Assembly: GCA_037367405.1 (NCBI GenBank)
Contig: JAZKJV010005553.1
Location: 124,001 to 188,000, forward strand
Length of the DNA: 64,000 nucleotides
Reading direction: 5' to 3'
Source of the DNA: Ottelia alismoides
Lineage: Eukaryota; Streptophyta; Magnoliopsida; Alismatales; Hydrocharitaceae
Position 1 is the stretch's first letter, and each line of letters starts with the position of its first letter. The notes under the pieces are model-generated. The model saw nothing but the letters and a program-made list of their open reading frames with translations, made no database searches and was not told where the DNA came from. Positions 46,851-60,773 of this stretch are shown in pieces. Position numbers and translations under genes: made by a program.

Positions 46851-47974
46851 AGTTGGTCCACATGGACCAACCGGAACCTTCCGTTGGTTGACCTCGAGTT
46901 AAGACTTTTCAGGTCCTAGTGACTTAATTCTTTGAGTCCATAAGACTATGTTCACATATCATCTTGATTAGTCTAAGTAGAACATTTAACAACACAGACA
47001 TGATTCTTTCAGACCGTGGCTTATCTTGGACAAGCACTTTACACGTAGCTCTTCATGGATGAGGTAGTGAGGAGGCAAAATCTTTTGGCCAGGGGTAGCA
47101 TACGAGGGTAGTACATCTAGGCAGAACCTCTCGTCTTCCTCTAGGGAAGGAAGTGCATCTCAACCTGGTCTAGCGATGTTGAGGTCTAAAGACGAGATGC
47201 TGTGGGGTTGCAATAATGCTTCAAAAGAGGGATAATCTACTGGCTCAAGGGGAAAAACTCCTTATGTACATGCTGCACCTTGTATATGCTTTAAAAAAAT
47301 TATGGAAAAATGCATAATCTCCAAAAGTGGACAGGATTGATTGGAAAGTAAAATGCTTGTCGGAGTGTATATACAAGGATTAAAAAAATACAATAAGAGC
47401 TTCAAAGACAATTTTTTGTAAGCTTGCAGCGGGTGACTTGGCTACACTGGTCATGCATCCAAGGATAGGTAGCTACACTGGTTACCGTCCATTCTTTTCT
47501 CCATCCCCTCTTCTTGAGCTAGTTGTACTTGAACTTAGAGGGGAATATCTCCGCTTCTCGAGGAAAGAGTTGCAAGACCGGGGAACTAGAGTTACCTTGT
47601 TGAGGGAGGATGTTTCTTTGCTACTTCTGAGATGGGGAGCTATACCTCACTTACATCGTACAAGTAAAGATTCATAGTCATAAGAATTGGTGTATGTAGA
47701 CTTGTTCTGACCTGACTGTTGAGGAGACCTGAATAGGAGTCATGTGGAACTTAGAGGTTGTTAGGTTTTAAATCCATTTCCCATTAAGGTTCCGACACAC
47801 TAATAATCCAAAGGTCCAACAGAGCTCCAAACTACAATTTTATGAAGATAAGTTTAATGCTCAATATCATCCTACTTTCTTCATTTTCCCCTTCTTTTTC
47901 CTTTTTCTTGTTCTTCACTTATTCTTTCAAATAAGTGTTTGCTGAGGGACTAACAAAGGTAAAGCATAGGGGGA
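46851..47974 (+). other. LARD3 interior remnant
   Basis: About 1.1 kb, non-coding, unlike the LARD1/LARD2 interior apart from the terminal polypurine tract. GTTGGTCCACATGGACCAAC (46852-46871) is a 20-base palindrome. The 79-codon frame at 47438-47677 has no recognised domain. Confidence 0.5.
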
Positions 47975-50895
47975 TGATGAATCTGTGATTCGTCATCTTT
48001 ATTCATTTATTTTAGCTTAAAATCCCTTATAAAACACATTTATATAACACTAACTCCATATTCTCACTAACATGCATCTGTGTGTAAATATTGTATATTT
48101 GTATATTATTTTAACCTAAAATAAATAAAGAAAGAAAGAAAGGAAAATAAAGAAAAGAAATAAAAAAGGAAGACTGTATATATGTAATAGATATAGGCTG
48201 ACCCAAACCCCAAGAGAAGGTCAAGACTTGACCTGATCGACCAAGAATAAAGTAGGGGGAGATAGGGTCCTCGATTAGGAACCGAGGTCTGGATCTGTGT
48301 TAGATGTGTGTTTTGTCCCTTCTCGACTTTTTCGAGGGCTGAACTTTCACCAAATCACGTCGAGTGCTTCATGACTTTTGCTCCCCAATCATCAAGGAAT
48401 CATGCCCAAATGTTTTTTCGGGGAATAGATCATTGAACCGTCGTTGTCACTTCGTTCTTCGAGCCGCTTCGCCATCCATTCAAAAGACACCCTTCCGCCC
48501 CTTTTGAAGATCGAAACCTTTTGATCCCTGTTCTGACCCCTTCTCTCAGCTCCGGATCGACGCCAGTGACAGGGGCGTCTCCAGCTGGGCGTGGCGCACT
48601 CAGGCGAGGGCCGAAGCGGCCGTTCCACCATCTCCGGTCAAGCTTGGCCGTGAGGTACCCATCTCGCCATTTCGTGGCTTGAGGTTCGTTTTTATTCAAT
48701 TTTTCTTGCATTTTTATTTTCGCTGTAATCTTAGGAATCGATTCCCATACTCCATTTCACTTTTGACCATACAATCATCATTCGCCTCCACCTCGCCGGA
48801 GCAAGCTCCGGCGAGCTCCTCTTTCCGCATCCGTACACCATCCGCACCCCTTTTTGCCTGCTGGAGGGTTGCGGCACTTTGCATGTAACTCTCTTCACCC
48901 TTTTTGCAGGTCCTTGGAGCCCACGCACGCCTGGAGACGATTTTGAGTATCGTCAGAGTGGCCTGGAGCATCTTCCCGTTGTGGGAGAGCTCCGGTGAGC
49001 TTTAACCCCTTTTGCCGCCACCAGGACCTAGAAGACCATCCCAGTAAGCTGTGGGGACCATCGGGGGAGCTTCTGGTTGCCGGAGGAGCTTGAATCATTA
49101 AATCAAATCTCGTCGGCGACCAGTTCTTCATGTGTTCATCCAAGTACCTCCTGCGGCGTCTGATCAGATGCGTTCTTCTCGCGCATCAGCATTTTTTAGA
49201 TCGTGAGGCACTTCAGCCATTGATCGCAGCCCCTGGCATTTAATCTTCACCATCCAGACAAAGGGGTATCGCCACTCCTCAAAGCGCCACGTGGATTAGT
49301 GAAGCAGGCCCGTCGTCCGATCTACTCCTGGCGCGGGTAATTTTGCATGAGACCCCTGCAAAATTTCATAATTCAGATTTAATATTGAAACTTTTCTCTG
49401 CTGTTATTTTATTTTGTGGAATTTGCACATTGCCCCCTACCCCCCCCCCCCCGTTTTTGTAATATAACTTTTTAGTCCTTGTCAGGTCACGTGCCCCGTA
49501 CACGTGACTTGGGAATTTTGCAGAAGCATCCCTGGGCTTATTTGTATTCCGTTTAGGTTCCAAAGCATTTTAATATAGTTGTTAGCTTTTTGGATAATTT
49601 GCATTTTAGCCCCCATATTCTTGTTAATTACCAACATGTCCTCGCCAGACCATGTTCGTGTCATGTGGTCTATGGTGTTTTTGCGGATATAACCTTGGAT
49701 TTTTGGCTATTTGTGATTAGTCCAGAAAGTTTCTTAATTAGTCATAAATTTTTGTGAAAATTTTACAAGCAACCCCTGGACTTTTAAATATTTACAAATA
49801 TACCCATGCTAGGGGTCCATTTTCTTTTTGTTTTATTTAATTCATTCATGCATCTATAAATTCCTAAAAATTCCCAATAAATTACCTTAGGTTTCTGTTG
49901 CATTCCTCTATCACATCATATTTTTATTTTTCATTGTTGTTGCATTTTATTATTTATAAAAATTCAAAAACATGCATTTTCTCTACTGTCTGCATTAAAA
50001 AAATACCTAAAAAATAAAAACCATTTGAAAAATTCCAAAAAAATTATATTTTGTGTATTTTAGTGTATTTTATATTCAGACCAAAAATCATTAAAAAAAT
50101 ATAAAAGAAAACTCTTAAAAATTATAAAACTCCAAAACTCTTCATAAAAATATTAAAAATCCAGAAAAATCATAAAAATATAATATCTATTTCAAAATTT
50201 TTTCTATTTTATTATCTTTAATTTAAAATTAATTTGGAGAAATTTTGTTACTGTTTTGTATTTTATCTCTCCATTTTAATTTCGGCTCTTTATTTTTTTC
50301 ACTATTTTTAGTATTTTTTACTTTAAAAATACAAAAAAATAGGAAAAATATAGAAAAATCACAAAACATTATAAAGTATAAAAATCCTAAAAATATTTTA
50401 TTTTCTGAATTTTGCTTGTTTTTATCTATTTTTATAGATACGTTATCTCTCTCTTTTCTTATCTTGTATATATATTTTATTTTTTAACTTAAAAGAAAAA
50501 ATACAAAAATATAAAATATAAAAAAGAAAATATAAAATCAGAAATTAAAAAATCAAAATATAAAAATATAAAACCAAGAATGAAATGAAAAAATTGTAAA
50601 ATTAAAACCCACAAAAAAGAGCATTTATATGCAAATTATCACATTCACGGTTTTGAGTATTTTGCCCCGGTCTATCCTGCTTGTTCCCTGTGTTCGACAC
50701 TCTACACATATTTGCACCTATACACATCTTTGTTGTAGAGTTATAGTAAATTTTAACTCCGCGCCGCTTTTCATTATTTGATTTATGTTGTGGATTGATT
50801 GTCGACTTTATCAGGGTTTATTGAGGGTCGCTACAGCGACTTAGTCTCCGCCTTGTGTGAGACACATTTAGACCCCGATATTCCTTGGTTAATCA
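47975..50895 (+). repeat. LARD3 3' LTR
   Basis: Starts TGATGAAT-N5-ATTCGTCA and ends GGTTAATCA. It has a weaker match to the intron architecture (possible donor GAG|GTACCC at 48655, acceptor TTTTTGCAG at 48909) and AATTTTGCA/GACCCC words at 49339-49790. The 49980-50640 part is very AT-rich with AAAAATATAAAA words. Confidence 0.8.
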
Positions 50896-50900
50896 CTCTA

Positions 50901-51369
50901 CATGTATTAGCCCTGAATAGTTGAATGCTCAAATTTCTGTGCTCAAAATGACTCTGATTTCAATTCATCACTTGTTTCTCAATTTAGTGATCTTTCTAAG
51001 GTCTATTTATAATAATCATCTGCATACATCAGCCTTGCATTTCATCAATCATTTTTTTCTCATACATCATCTTATAATTGTATAAAAATCAACTAAAAAT
51101 GCATGCATCACTTTATTGCATTATAATCTACATAATGCATCATGCATCTGCATGGAGGCCTGTAATTGAGAAATAATTCACACATGCTCTGAATTGATCG
51201 AAATTCGATAAATAGATAGAGTAGCTCATGTCCCTGTGTTCGACCTTGGTAGACTTGCCAAGTAAAAATACTCCACAACATTCAAGGATTGGGGTTTTTG
51301 CTGACCGAAATTTGTCTCTTATACTACGACAATTTACGACTATTAAAGAGGAAGATTTGACGCTCGTCA
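50901..51369 (+). repeat. LARD1 3' LTR, segment 3
   Basis: Continues from TGTATTAGCCC (as at 31180) to the LTR end CTCGTCA at 51369. The 5' LTR ends CTCATCA. Confidence 0.93.
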
Positions 51370-51374
51370 CCAAG

Positions 51375-54300
51375 GTGTACCACTAATGTAACAGTCCCAA
51401 TACCCTATTTTCTTTGCTTCTGAACATCTTCAGAACCAAGATCCAAGAGGTATCCTTGAGATCATATCTCAAGGTATGGAATAGCCAGTCTATAAAACAC
51501 TTATTATTATCCTTATATCATTCTAAATGACTATGATATCATCTACATTAGCATGATGAAGACAATGGCACTCCCACTAAGCTTCACATGGCTCATCAAG
51601 ATTTTATCTGAAATCATAACATTTATAAATTTCATCAAATCTAATGTCCGAACTATAAGAGTATTATTTGAGTCCATAGTGGAGTTCTTCGGCTTGCACA
51701 CCTTGCTTCTCCTCAACCATGAAGCCCTGGGCTACCTTCATATGAATAACCTCAAAGAGGTATTCATAGAGGAATGCAATCTTGACTCACATCTTGAAGA
51801 TGTCATAGTCAAGTTGTACAATTATAGTTAGCAATAATCTGATGGGTTTAAGCACGATCACTAGAAAGTAAGTCTTATCGCAAGCGATGTCTTCTTTCTT
51901 TGTGTATCTTGAGGATACGAATCGTGCTTTGAAGGTCCATACCTTCTCATCAGCTTCCGTCTTTCTTTTTAAGATCTGTTACACCTTAATGAATCTTACC
52001 CATATAGGTGGATCCTCAAGGGTCCATATATAACACTTGTATATGAAGTCTACTTTATACTTATCGCTAACATCCATCTTTCCATGTTATGATCTTCAAA
52101 AGCTTCATCACATGAAGTATGATCATTGTCAGACTTAACTGACACATGGAATCCATTCTCAAACTCATTTGAAGAGGTATTAGTATTTCATCTTTAATTA
52201 TCCTTTTAGTTTCTGATTTTAGAAGTCTCATTATCTTCTCAAGGTTTAATGAATTCCTTCACTTTATTTTCATCTTGATTCTCAAGAGAGTCATCCTTTA
52301 AGAATATCCTTAGAGATGGAATCTTTTAAGAATCTCACGGTCATAAAGTAGGTATCCAATACCATCCTTCATTTTCCTAATGAAATAGCAAGCTCTTGTG
52401 TTAGGTTCCAGCTTACTTGCATCCATGAAAAAGTTATGGACCAAGCAACCCTAAATCCTCAAGTGTCCAACACTAGGCTAGGTTCCAAACCATAGCTTAT
52501 GATGATGTTCATGTTTACATTCACATGGAATCATATTAAGAATATATATTGTAGTCTCTACTATAAATATATACCTTGGAAACTAAGAGGTAATTACGCT
52601 AAGATTTATCATTGATCAAATCATGTCACACATGATCCAATTGTATCTCCCTACAACTCTATTGAGTTGAAGTGTATTAGGAGGAGTGAGATAGGAATGA
52701 TATTCATATCTCTATAAGGTATTCCTCGAATTCATCTAATAGGTACTAGCTACCTAGATTAGATCAAATTCACTTTCGTCTTCCTTCAAACTTTGGTTCT
52801 AAACCAAAATTACGAGATCTTTGAACATTTAAAAGCTTTCTAAGGTGAAGGGAAGAAATCTCATATCACAAATAATCATCGAATGATATCACATATCATT
52901 AATGTTCATTATGATATAGACGATCCACATACATCAACATGTATGAGATCTTGAATACCTTGGCATCTAACACCATTCTCAGATAAGGGTTATTGGACAT
53001 TTTCTACTTTGAATATAATATTCAAAAGTATGTAAGATTTGAAATTTCAGATATTCTAAAGGCTCAACTCTTACCAGTCCATTGATCTCATCAATAGACA
53101 TGTGTCCAAGGTTTGATGCCAAATCATTGTCAAATGATCTTCATCCTCATATTGATCTTTTAAGATTTATTTTCAATATTAGAAATGCTAATGAACCATT
53201 CATTAATTTCTAATTTAATAGAGTCCTCCAGATATCAAAATACTATCTGAAATATATCCATCACAACTCTTTATGATAGGTCTATTCCAGAATTCATGTT
53301 TATTTACAGAGTGTTTTCTAATATCTAAGTCGTAGAGACATTCTCTAAGACTAAGGGATCTCCCACTGAAAATATGAAGTCTATTGATCTAGTAGAGATT
53401 GTTGCTATCATTGCATCAATATCCATGGATGACTATTAAACCATAAGATCAAATTTTCTAGTCTTCTAAAACATATGCAATCAATTGCAAATGTTATTAG
53501 TATAATGAGATACAATTATCAGACTTTGATCTTATCAAATAAGAAAGTCAATTTCAATGATTAAATGTAGATTATTCCGATGCACTATCCGAGTCCTTCT
53601 CCAAGGATTCTATATAGACTTGATAGTCATACTATCAACACATCAGCTTATTGCAGTATTGGCATTCATCCAACTCTTTGGATGTCATATGTATGGAAAC
53701 CATAGAATTACAATCAACTCTTTGACTTTCCTTCTAACTTGGGTCCGACCCATGCTTCCACTGCGCTCCTTTCATCCATAAACAACCATTTCTTAAGACA
53801 AAGGATCTCTTATATTGAATTAAAAAAAAATCAATATAAGAGTACTTCAACATTTATACATGCTTCATTTAATTCATACAATATGAATATTATGAAGTTT
53901 CATGAATGACTAGAGTATAGATAGTAGAATAATGACACTCATCATATCCACACACATTTTAACTCTTAAATACTTAGGTTCAGGTAGGTACTCAAACATT
54001 TTTGAATACATCGTATCTTATAGAGCCACCATTCTGCATGATGCAGTGAACCATGTCATTCATAAATAAATGTCAAGAGCACGTATGTATGCCAGGACAT
54101 CTTCTTAGATTTTTATAAGGATTATTTGACAATTGCAATCATCATCGACATGTCACTTTCAAAGTACATTTGATGAGAGATCAAGACTATAGAGACACAC
54201 AAACACTAGGTTGTTGTCCTATTGTCTACTTAATGTCATTCCTCATTTATTATGAAGAAACTTGCACATTGCAACCACATACATTATGTGTCCAACTGCA

Positions 54301-54470
54301 AGTACAATATCTTGATCACAGATCTAATCAATGATATTTTACTTGAGTATAGTACTGAGTGGGTTTTATGAAGGATTATCTTAAATAAGAAATTTGTATA
54401 AATAGATATAAATAAATAAATAAATATACATACATTTTACTTTAATTTAGGAATTTTTGCATCAAAGTTG
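51375..54470 (-). pseudogene. Copia gag-pol remnant (GAG-pre-INT, INT, RT)
   Basis: Minus-strand peptides in scattered frames are LGHMSIDEINGLV (about 53110-53070; GAG-pre-integrase region), YLLDEFEEYLIE (about 52750-52710; integrase core region after the usual RSDRGGEY), VKIAFLYEYLFEVIHM with QGFMVEEK (about 51785-51690; RT, families read VKTAFLNG) and YDLKDTSWILVLKMFRSK with RVLGL (51475-51410; RT). The order is that of Ty1/copia. Stops and frame changes separate every block. Gag itself is not readable; its start near 54470 is inferred. The block ends where LARD1 inserted, and RT resumes at 28773. Confidence 0.8.
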
Positions 54471-56118
54471 TCTTGCCTTCTCAAACATTGAAAGTTCAAT
54501 CCCTTAATCACTTTCAATGTAAGAGATATACTTACCATTATATCTCAAGCAAGATATGTGATCTCCTTTCTTATCTTTATCACATCCCATAATATGAGAA
54601 CCTGCAACTGCAAAAAGAGTGGGAACACATTCCGCCTTGCACGTCCAACTTGCATTTCCCAATTCGATCCTTAACACCCCGCCCCTTTAAGGTGATGTTG
54701 ACCCGTCGTTAATTTAAGAATCCATCAACAGAATTAGAACTCACTATGCGCAATCCAATATTGCCCCCAATAATACGAGGACCCGATATTGGGGTCACTA
54801 CCCAAACAATCTTACTCTTTCGAGAAGCAAAGAGCCCGATCCAGATGTGCTTGTATGCAGAAGCCATCACTTCGGACATGCATCTCCTACATACAATCCC
54901 TGGCGACGAATCCTTCGCCTAGACGGGAGACCATGGATGTCACCTATGTGATCCTTCATATCATGTTCAAATTTTAATTAATTATTATGAATCATATTCA
55001 CATAATTATTTCCTTCCAAGGGAAATAACGACTCTATTCATAATAGAGTATTTTAATTTTAATCGGATTCCAACTAATCTAATCACATTAAATCAATAAT
55101 CCAATTAATATCCAACAAACATTTTTAATTGTTACTTGAAAGGATGATATTATCTCAAAATACATATTATTTCGAATTTTAATAATTAGAAGAATACATC
55201 ACGATTTCTCAAGCATTATTTCTTCCCTACCCGCTGTCATGGCCAGTACCGACGGGAGTGGGATAGACCCCACACGGTGCAATCTGCTACCCCAACGCTC
55301 CCCGACTAGACACCATATCCGCCTTGGGAAAAGATAATGCCAAGTCGATCATTTTGTACTTGAGATTATAATTGGATTTTCAACCGAAGTTATACCATAT
55401 AATTATAATCAAAATCATTTTGATTTTCATTATAAGGAAAATTGCTAAACAGATTCCCAATCCTACTCAAGCAACTTTGTTTGCTGGAAGGTTCATGTAA
55501 TTAATTGTGATCCAGATCATACATAATAAATTATTGATTATGGTCATTGTCATTCAAAGGAAATAATTATCATCTTTAAATATTCACAAATATTCATCAA
55601 TAATTATATCAGGAAATTAGCTATTAATTTCCATTAATTTTAACAGAAAGACAATCACAAGGTTCATGATCAAGTATGTAATTTCCAGCAGTGACCCTAC
55701 TTACTAAAATTAGTATATCTCAATCAATTTAAATCCAAATCAAACAAAGTAAGTCTCTATAGTTTGCTAAATTGATTTGAACATAACCCAAGTGATAATC
55801 ATGCATTTCTAGATGTTTTAAAACAATAACTAACTCCTTAATTATGTTTGAATTCGCCATCTCTAAAATAATGGATGAATGTTCATTAAAATGATCATAT
55901 CTTGAGAAATCGGATTCCCAATCACGCAAACTCAAATCCCACGGTTTCCTTAATTAATGAGAACATTAACCAAGTTATAATATTTCATATTTAAATAATT
56001 TAGATAGAGCTGAAAAAATCATAAAAGAGGCTGCGAGAAGGAAATGTGATAAAATTTTCACAAGCCCAAATGAGCCCAAGTCTTCCTAATTTATGGATCG
56101 TATACAAAACCTCCAACC
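54471..56118 (-). other. Copia 5' leader, non-coding
   Basis: About 1.6 kb between PBS and the first coding remnant, AT-rich with two GC-rich islands (54590-54940 and 55225-55330). No frame recognised; possibly untranslated leader with packaging signals. Confidence 0.5.
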
Positions 56119-56120
56119 TA

Positions 56121-56132
56121 GATCTAATACCA
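56121..56132 (-). other. Copia primer-binding site (initiator tRNA-Met)
   Basis: Minus strand TGGTATTAGATC, two bases after the LTR end. It differs at two positions from TGGTATCAGAGC, the standard complement of initiator tRNA-Met. Confidence 0.8.
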
Positions 56133-56134
56133 CT

Positions 56135-58476
56135 TGAAGGATATGAGAAGATCCTTAAGTGCATCAAGGAATCGCATTGTATGCGATCGAGAGCGATTGG
56201 TCGTACTAGTTGCTCAAGGCAGCAGAATTTAAAAAAATATGCGGGAAAACCAAATGATCCAAGAACACTTCTTGGATCATTTAATCTAAACCAAAATTAG
56301 GTATTAAGGTTACCTCTTGAAGAGTGGTTGCGATCAAGTATCTAAACAAAGAGATCTCCGGTCTCAAGTCTGATCCGACGGAGGAGACGCATGCGAGCGC
56401 GCTGATGAGACATGTGCTCATCGCAATCCATGTTGATGATCCAAGCAACGAATCTTCTGATCTCGTCACATGAGATCCGAGTCTTCTTCATGAGCAAGGC
56501 GCTTCAAAGGAGATGGAGATCCACAAGCAAATACTCCAGCATCATAACGACGATGTTGCGGTGATGACAACTCTCTCAATGGCTCCATGGTGGATGGCCA
56601 GAATAAGAGAGAGGGGTAGAGATGACGTGGAGAGAGAGAGAGGGATGGAGGGATGGAGGGAGAGAGAGCATCAGTTGTTGTAACTCGAAGAGCAAGGGGT
56701 GCCTCTTCTTATATAAGGCTTTGAGAGTCCATGGATCTCAATCCATGGACAACACAAAATCAATGGATGAGATTGATTTGTGTTTCTTCCAATGGCCATG
56801 ATGTTGTTGTAAAAATACAACAACAATAATTTCATTTAAATTAATATATATTGATAAATCAATATAATTAATTTCAAATCAAATTAATTAACCTTGGAGA
56901 TAATGAAGAGATAGATCTCATCCCCTAAAGGGGACGGGACAACCACTCTTCTCCTTGGGAGATTTGGTGGCCATCTATCCTCTTGAGGTGGACTTGGTAT
57001 ATCTCTTCAATATCTCATGAGATGTTATTATCTCATGAGATCTCATTTTCTCGTGATATCTCCAAGATTTATAACAACAATTGTTGTAAATTATTTCACA
57101 AAAGTAATTCATAATTATCTTGTGAATATTGCAATCATACCATTGAAAAAATGCGAATCACATTCACATTCCAAAATAAAATATAAATTATAGTTTCAAT
57201 TAATCACCCAATGTGAATCCAATTCACATCAATAATTAACTAACAAAATATAAATTACAATAGATTCTCTCTTATATATTATAAATTACATTTACGATAT
57301 ATTTATGTTTAATATAGATAGTGCTATCCACATTATTCATATCCATGATAATTAAATCACATTTAATCCACTTGGATCTCTATTTTCTTGTGTCTAAATA
57401 ATATGCATCACTTTCACATATTTACATCTTTGATAATTAAATCACATTTAATTATCTTGGATAACTCTCCTTATAATATGAATCAAATTTATATTATTCA
57501 TGATAATTAAATCACATTTAATTATCCATTTTCTCAATGCTCAGATACATATATCAATAAATAAATTATTCTGAACTCTTTCAAGGATAATGCACTTTCT
57601 CCACGAGTACTTGGAGATAAAGATATGGTGATTGTATTGTTCCACATATAGTGACCTGGATATTGAGATCACATCTCAAATCCAGATCTTACGGACCTCC
57701 CAAAGATGCTTGATTAAATCAATGCCATAGATCTAATCTTCTCGTTGCATATGAATCACATTCAAATCAATGCCCAACATTTAGCCTAAGATCAGATCAC
57801 TTCTCTGTGAGAGCAGTCACTAAAATCCAGATCTGTTTCATCACTCCCTCAGAATGGAAGCGTCATGGTTATACAATCGTTTATGATCTCATCACTCTCA
57901 GGTATTCCTAATACATGCACATCCTGCATACGGGAAGACCCAGAATAAACCCGAAGTATTAGATCAATTTTGTACTGTCTACTTTAGGGATTTATCATTA
58001 AATTTCTCATTTGATTATTGGGAGTTGGTATCGATCATATACTTTCCAAAAGCATATATCATATCCATGTGTTGATCATATATTTTTCCACAAGCATAAT
58101 CAAACCTACAAATTCAGTCAAGCTTCCAAAACGAGATGACTGTGCACGGAATTTGATTCTTCCCAATATCTCACGAGTGAGTTCATGTCTTCTAGTTCAG
58201 TAGATGAACCTGTATGATCCCTTGAGAGATCGTATTACTCATATGCCCCTGCATGCACAGCTGCACGCTGGTGTATAGACCTTGGTTAGGTCATCAACCT
58301 ATTGGTCTGCCAAATGTACATACTCAAACATATACTATTACATCTATTTCTGGTCAAAGGATGTGTGCCTATATCGTGAAACATACGACATAGGATTTGG
58401 TTATCTCGATCTCGTTAAGTCAACTCTTTGACCTAACTTATCTAACACCTATGAACTATATTCCCATGTAAAGGAC
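56135..58476 (-). repeat. Copia 5' LTR, segment next to the PBS
   Basis: Parallels 25663-27803 and then about 175 bp absent from the 3' LTR (from CCTATTGG near 58299). It is interrupted at 58476 by a solo LTR. Microsatellite GA and GGAT repeats at 56628-56668 and a TATA at 56708-56717. Confidence 0.9.
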
Positions 58477-59028
58477 TGATAAATATGTTATTTATCACTC
58501 TTAAAGTTGAGAATAGAGCCTTGTCCCCAAGTAATTAGGAGCATATTTCCACCAATATTGCATAATTAGCATTCATGCATGCATAAATAACATATGCATT
58601 TTAGCATTTACATCTGCACTAAATAAGAAGCCAAATTCATCTGTAAAAATCACCTATCTGTATATATTTTACACTAACCTTACAACCCATAAATTCACTC
58701 TATATCGTATATGTTACTGACAATAATACAAGAAAAATACCTAAAAATGCTAACTTGTAAAATTGACAAATAAAACCCCAAACCAAGTTGGAGACCATGG
58801 ACCTTAGAATGCACATATCTCTCTCATACAACCTCCGATTTAGGTCTACAACTTTTAAATTAATATACATTCAGAGACCTTCAAAATGAGACCAATTTCA
58901 TCTAAATCGGAGCTTGTATGCAAAACTTGGGTTTTGGGCCTCCATTGTATACTATATGTATGTATATTTGTACCCTTGTATTTTATAACTTTATTCGACC
59001 TCGTTTCCATTTTGGTCAACATAAAACT

Positions 59029-59049
59029 TGTAGATCTCATCGAGATCTA
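59029..59049 (+). repeat. GTAGATCTC-ATC-GAGATCTAC palindrome
   Basis: Nine-bp perfect arms around ATC. The same palindrome is complete in LARD2's 3' LTR (41932-41952) and degraded on one arm in the LARD1 LTRs. Confidence 0.85.
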
Positions 59050-59672
59050 CAACTTTCAGGTTCTGAGTTTTTCTAAATCGACCATTTTCTTCCTCTTATT
59101 CCACATTCTTCCTTGACCAACCAGATTGGGCCACGTGGCACCCTCTGGTTGCGCCACACAACCCTATTCATCACGTGCCACGCACCCCTCTTCCTCCACT
59201 GTCCGATGGCACCTCTTCTCTCCAGATCTCAGCCGTTCACGTTGCATCTCATTTCAGCCGTCTGATCTGGGCCAAGATCTCATCTGGGTCGCTCACCATC
59301 GCCCTCATCTCATTACGCACGTAGCGCACTCCACAGCCATCCGATCACCTCCACGCACTTCAGATCCAAGCCGCTCATTCCCGCTCAATCAACGACCCTT
59401 GGATCATCAGCCAAGATCTCATCCACGTCGTTCACAAACGCCTTAACCTCATAGCACCACGTGGCCACATCTCCACCGTTGGATCTCTCCCAAGACGCCT
59501 CCATCTCATCCATTCATCTCCGACGTGATTCCAGTTGTTCGATCCTCACTCCAGATTCAATCTCCACTACCCATTGGCGCTATACGATCCACCCGCCACG
59601 TGCCACGCTCAACGCCCTTCGATCTCGACCCACGGATCTAATCCTGGCCCTTCTCTCATGCCATTCTTCTAG

Positions 59673-59696
59673 CCGTTGGATCACAAGATCCAATGG
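59673..59696 (+). repeat. CCGTTGGATC hairpin, ACAA loop
   Basis: Ten-bp arms with one G-T pair, loop ACAA, at the position equivalent to the tetraloop hairpins of the other LTRs. Confidence 0.8.
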
Positions 59697-60158
59697 TTCA
59701 GATGTCGTCGTCTACCTCCGAAAGAGCCTCACTTATGTCACCCCTTCTCACGACACCTCCACCCCCTTCCTATTTTTGGCGCCACTCCAGCCACCCTCTC
59801 CGTCCACTAACACCTCCACGACATAGCCCCAACCTCCACCATCCTCGCTAGAACCCACAACCACCATGATTTCCTTCCTCTTCTCTCCACACACACCATG
59901 AACCCCACACCTCCATCGCCTGGACATCCATCTCCTTCCTATCCCATCCGCCATAGCAAGAGGTATCCTAGAGCTCCGAGCTACCCTTTGGTGACAGTAA
60001 TTGAGTGTGTAAGCGAGCGACGACAGGTATCCACATCCGGCGAGATCCACAGCGTACCCTCACCGTGTCGCAGCTCCTCCAGTGAGCTGCTTGAGCTCAG
60101 GCCTGCTGCTGACCTTCGAGCTACGACCGGAGCCTCTCCAGCGAGTCTCCAACCCCAG

Positions 60159-60461
60159 GTAGCTTCATCCATTCTTCCCTGATCTTCTTTCTATTTTCAT
60201 CACGATCTTCTTCCAATTTTCCGCCTTCTATGATAGACTCCACCCTCCGTTGACCATCCACCGAGCTTCGCCTTGAAGCTCTGGTTTTCGCGCATCCCTT
60301 CGTTTGCTCCGATGACCCATCGCACCTCCTCCGACCAAAGCTCCGCCTTCACGGTGGAAGAAGATCACCGTACACCTTTCCCTCCTCCACAGGCCTCACC
60401 GCCATCCCTTGCACTCCACAAACACGGGCACCATTCGTTCTGGCATTAACTAACCCTGCAG
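60159..60461 (+). other. Predicted LTR intron, 303 bp (solo LTR)
   Basis: Donor CCAG|GTAGCT, branch-point-like AACTAACCC (60448-60456), acceptor CTGCAG|GAA. Confidence 0.6.
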
Positions 60462-60773
60462 GAACCCCTTCTTCATTGATCGGAGTCTTCACTGGAGCTG
60501 CTTCAAGCTCCATCGACTTCGGCTTCCAGATTGCCTTCGCGTCATCCAAAACCTCCGGATGCTCCGCCACGTCTCCACATCGGTCCGAGCCCTCCAGGAG
60601 TCTCTGGCAAGTTTCATCGAGCATGGGGAAGGGCGGCGGAGCCAGGACCATCTCACCGGAGCCCCGCCAAGTTTGCCGCAAGAGGCAGCGGACCGGATAA
60701 GACGACACACAGTTGACGTTTGATCACTTTGATCTAACGGCCTCGATCGAGCCATGTCGCCCACTCTCTGCCT

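Larger units (their letters stand above)
45700..50895 (+). mobile_element. LARD3: LTR element with damaged 5' half
   Basis: Flanked by CTCTA (45695-45699 and 50896-50900). The 3' LTR is 47975-50895 (2921 bp), preceded by polypurine tract AAAGCATAGGGGGA. At the 5' end only about 1.1 kb resembles an LTR start, and no PBS is visible before the polypurine tract. A deletion has therefore removed most of the 5' LTR and the first part of the interior. The two LTR starts are much more different from each other than those of LARD2. No coding capacity seen. Confidence 0.8.
28774..51369 (+). mobile_element. LARD1: large non-coding LTR retrotransposon
   Basis: 5' LTR 28774-31634 (2861 bp), diverged tRNA-Asp-type PBS, a 2.5-kb internal region without coding capacity, polypurine tract AAGTACAGGGG (34142-34152), and a 3' LTR from 34155 that ends at 51369 and is split by LARD2 and LARD3. 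The three 3'-LTR pieces add up to 2874 bp. Flanks CTAAG (28769-28773) and CCAAG (51370-51374) are a target duplication with one change. It follows the definition of a LARD: long LTRs and a conserved but non-coding interior, needing proteins from elsewhere. Confidence 0.9.

Noticed and set aside
56628..56668. GA and GGAT microsatellite as a separate element
   Set aside because: It is a simple-sequence expansion inside the copia LTR; the 3' LTR has a shorter GA run at the same place (26165-26180).
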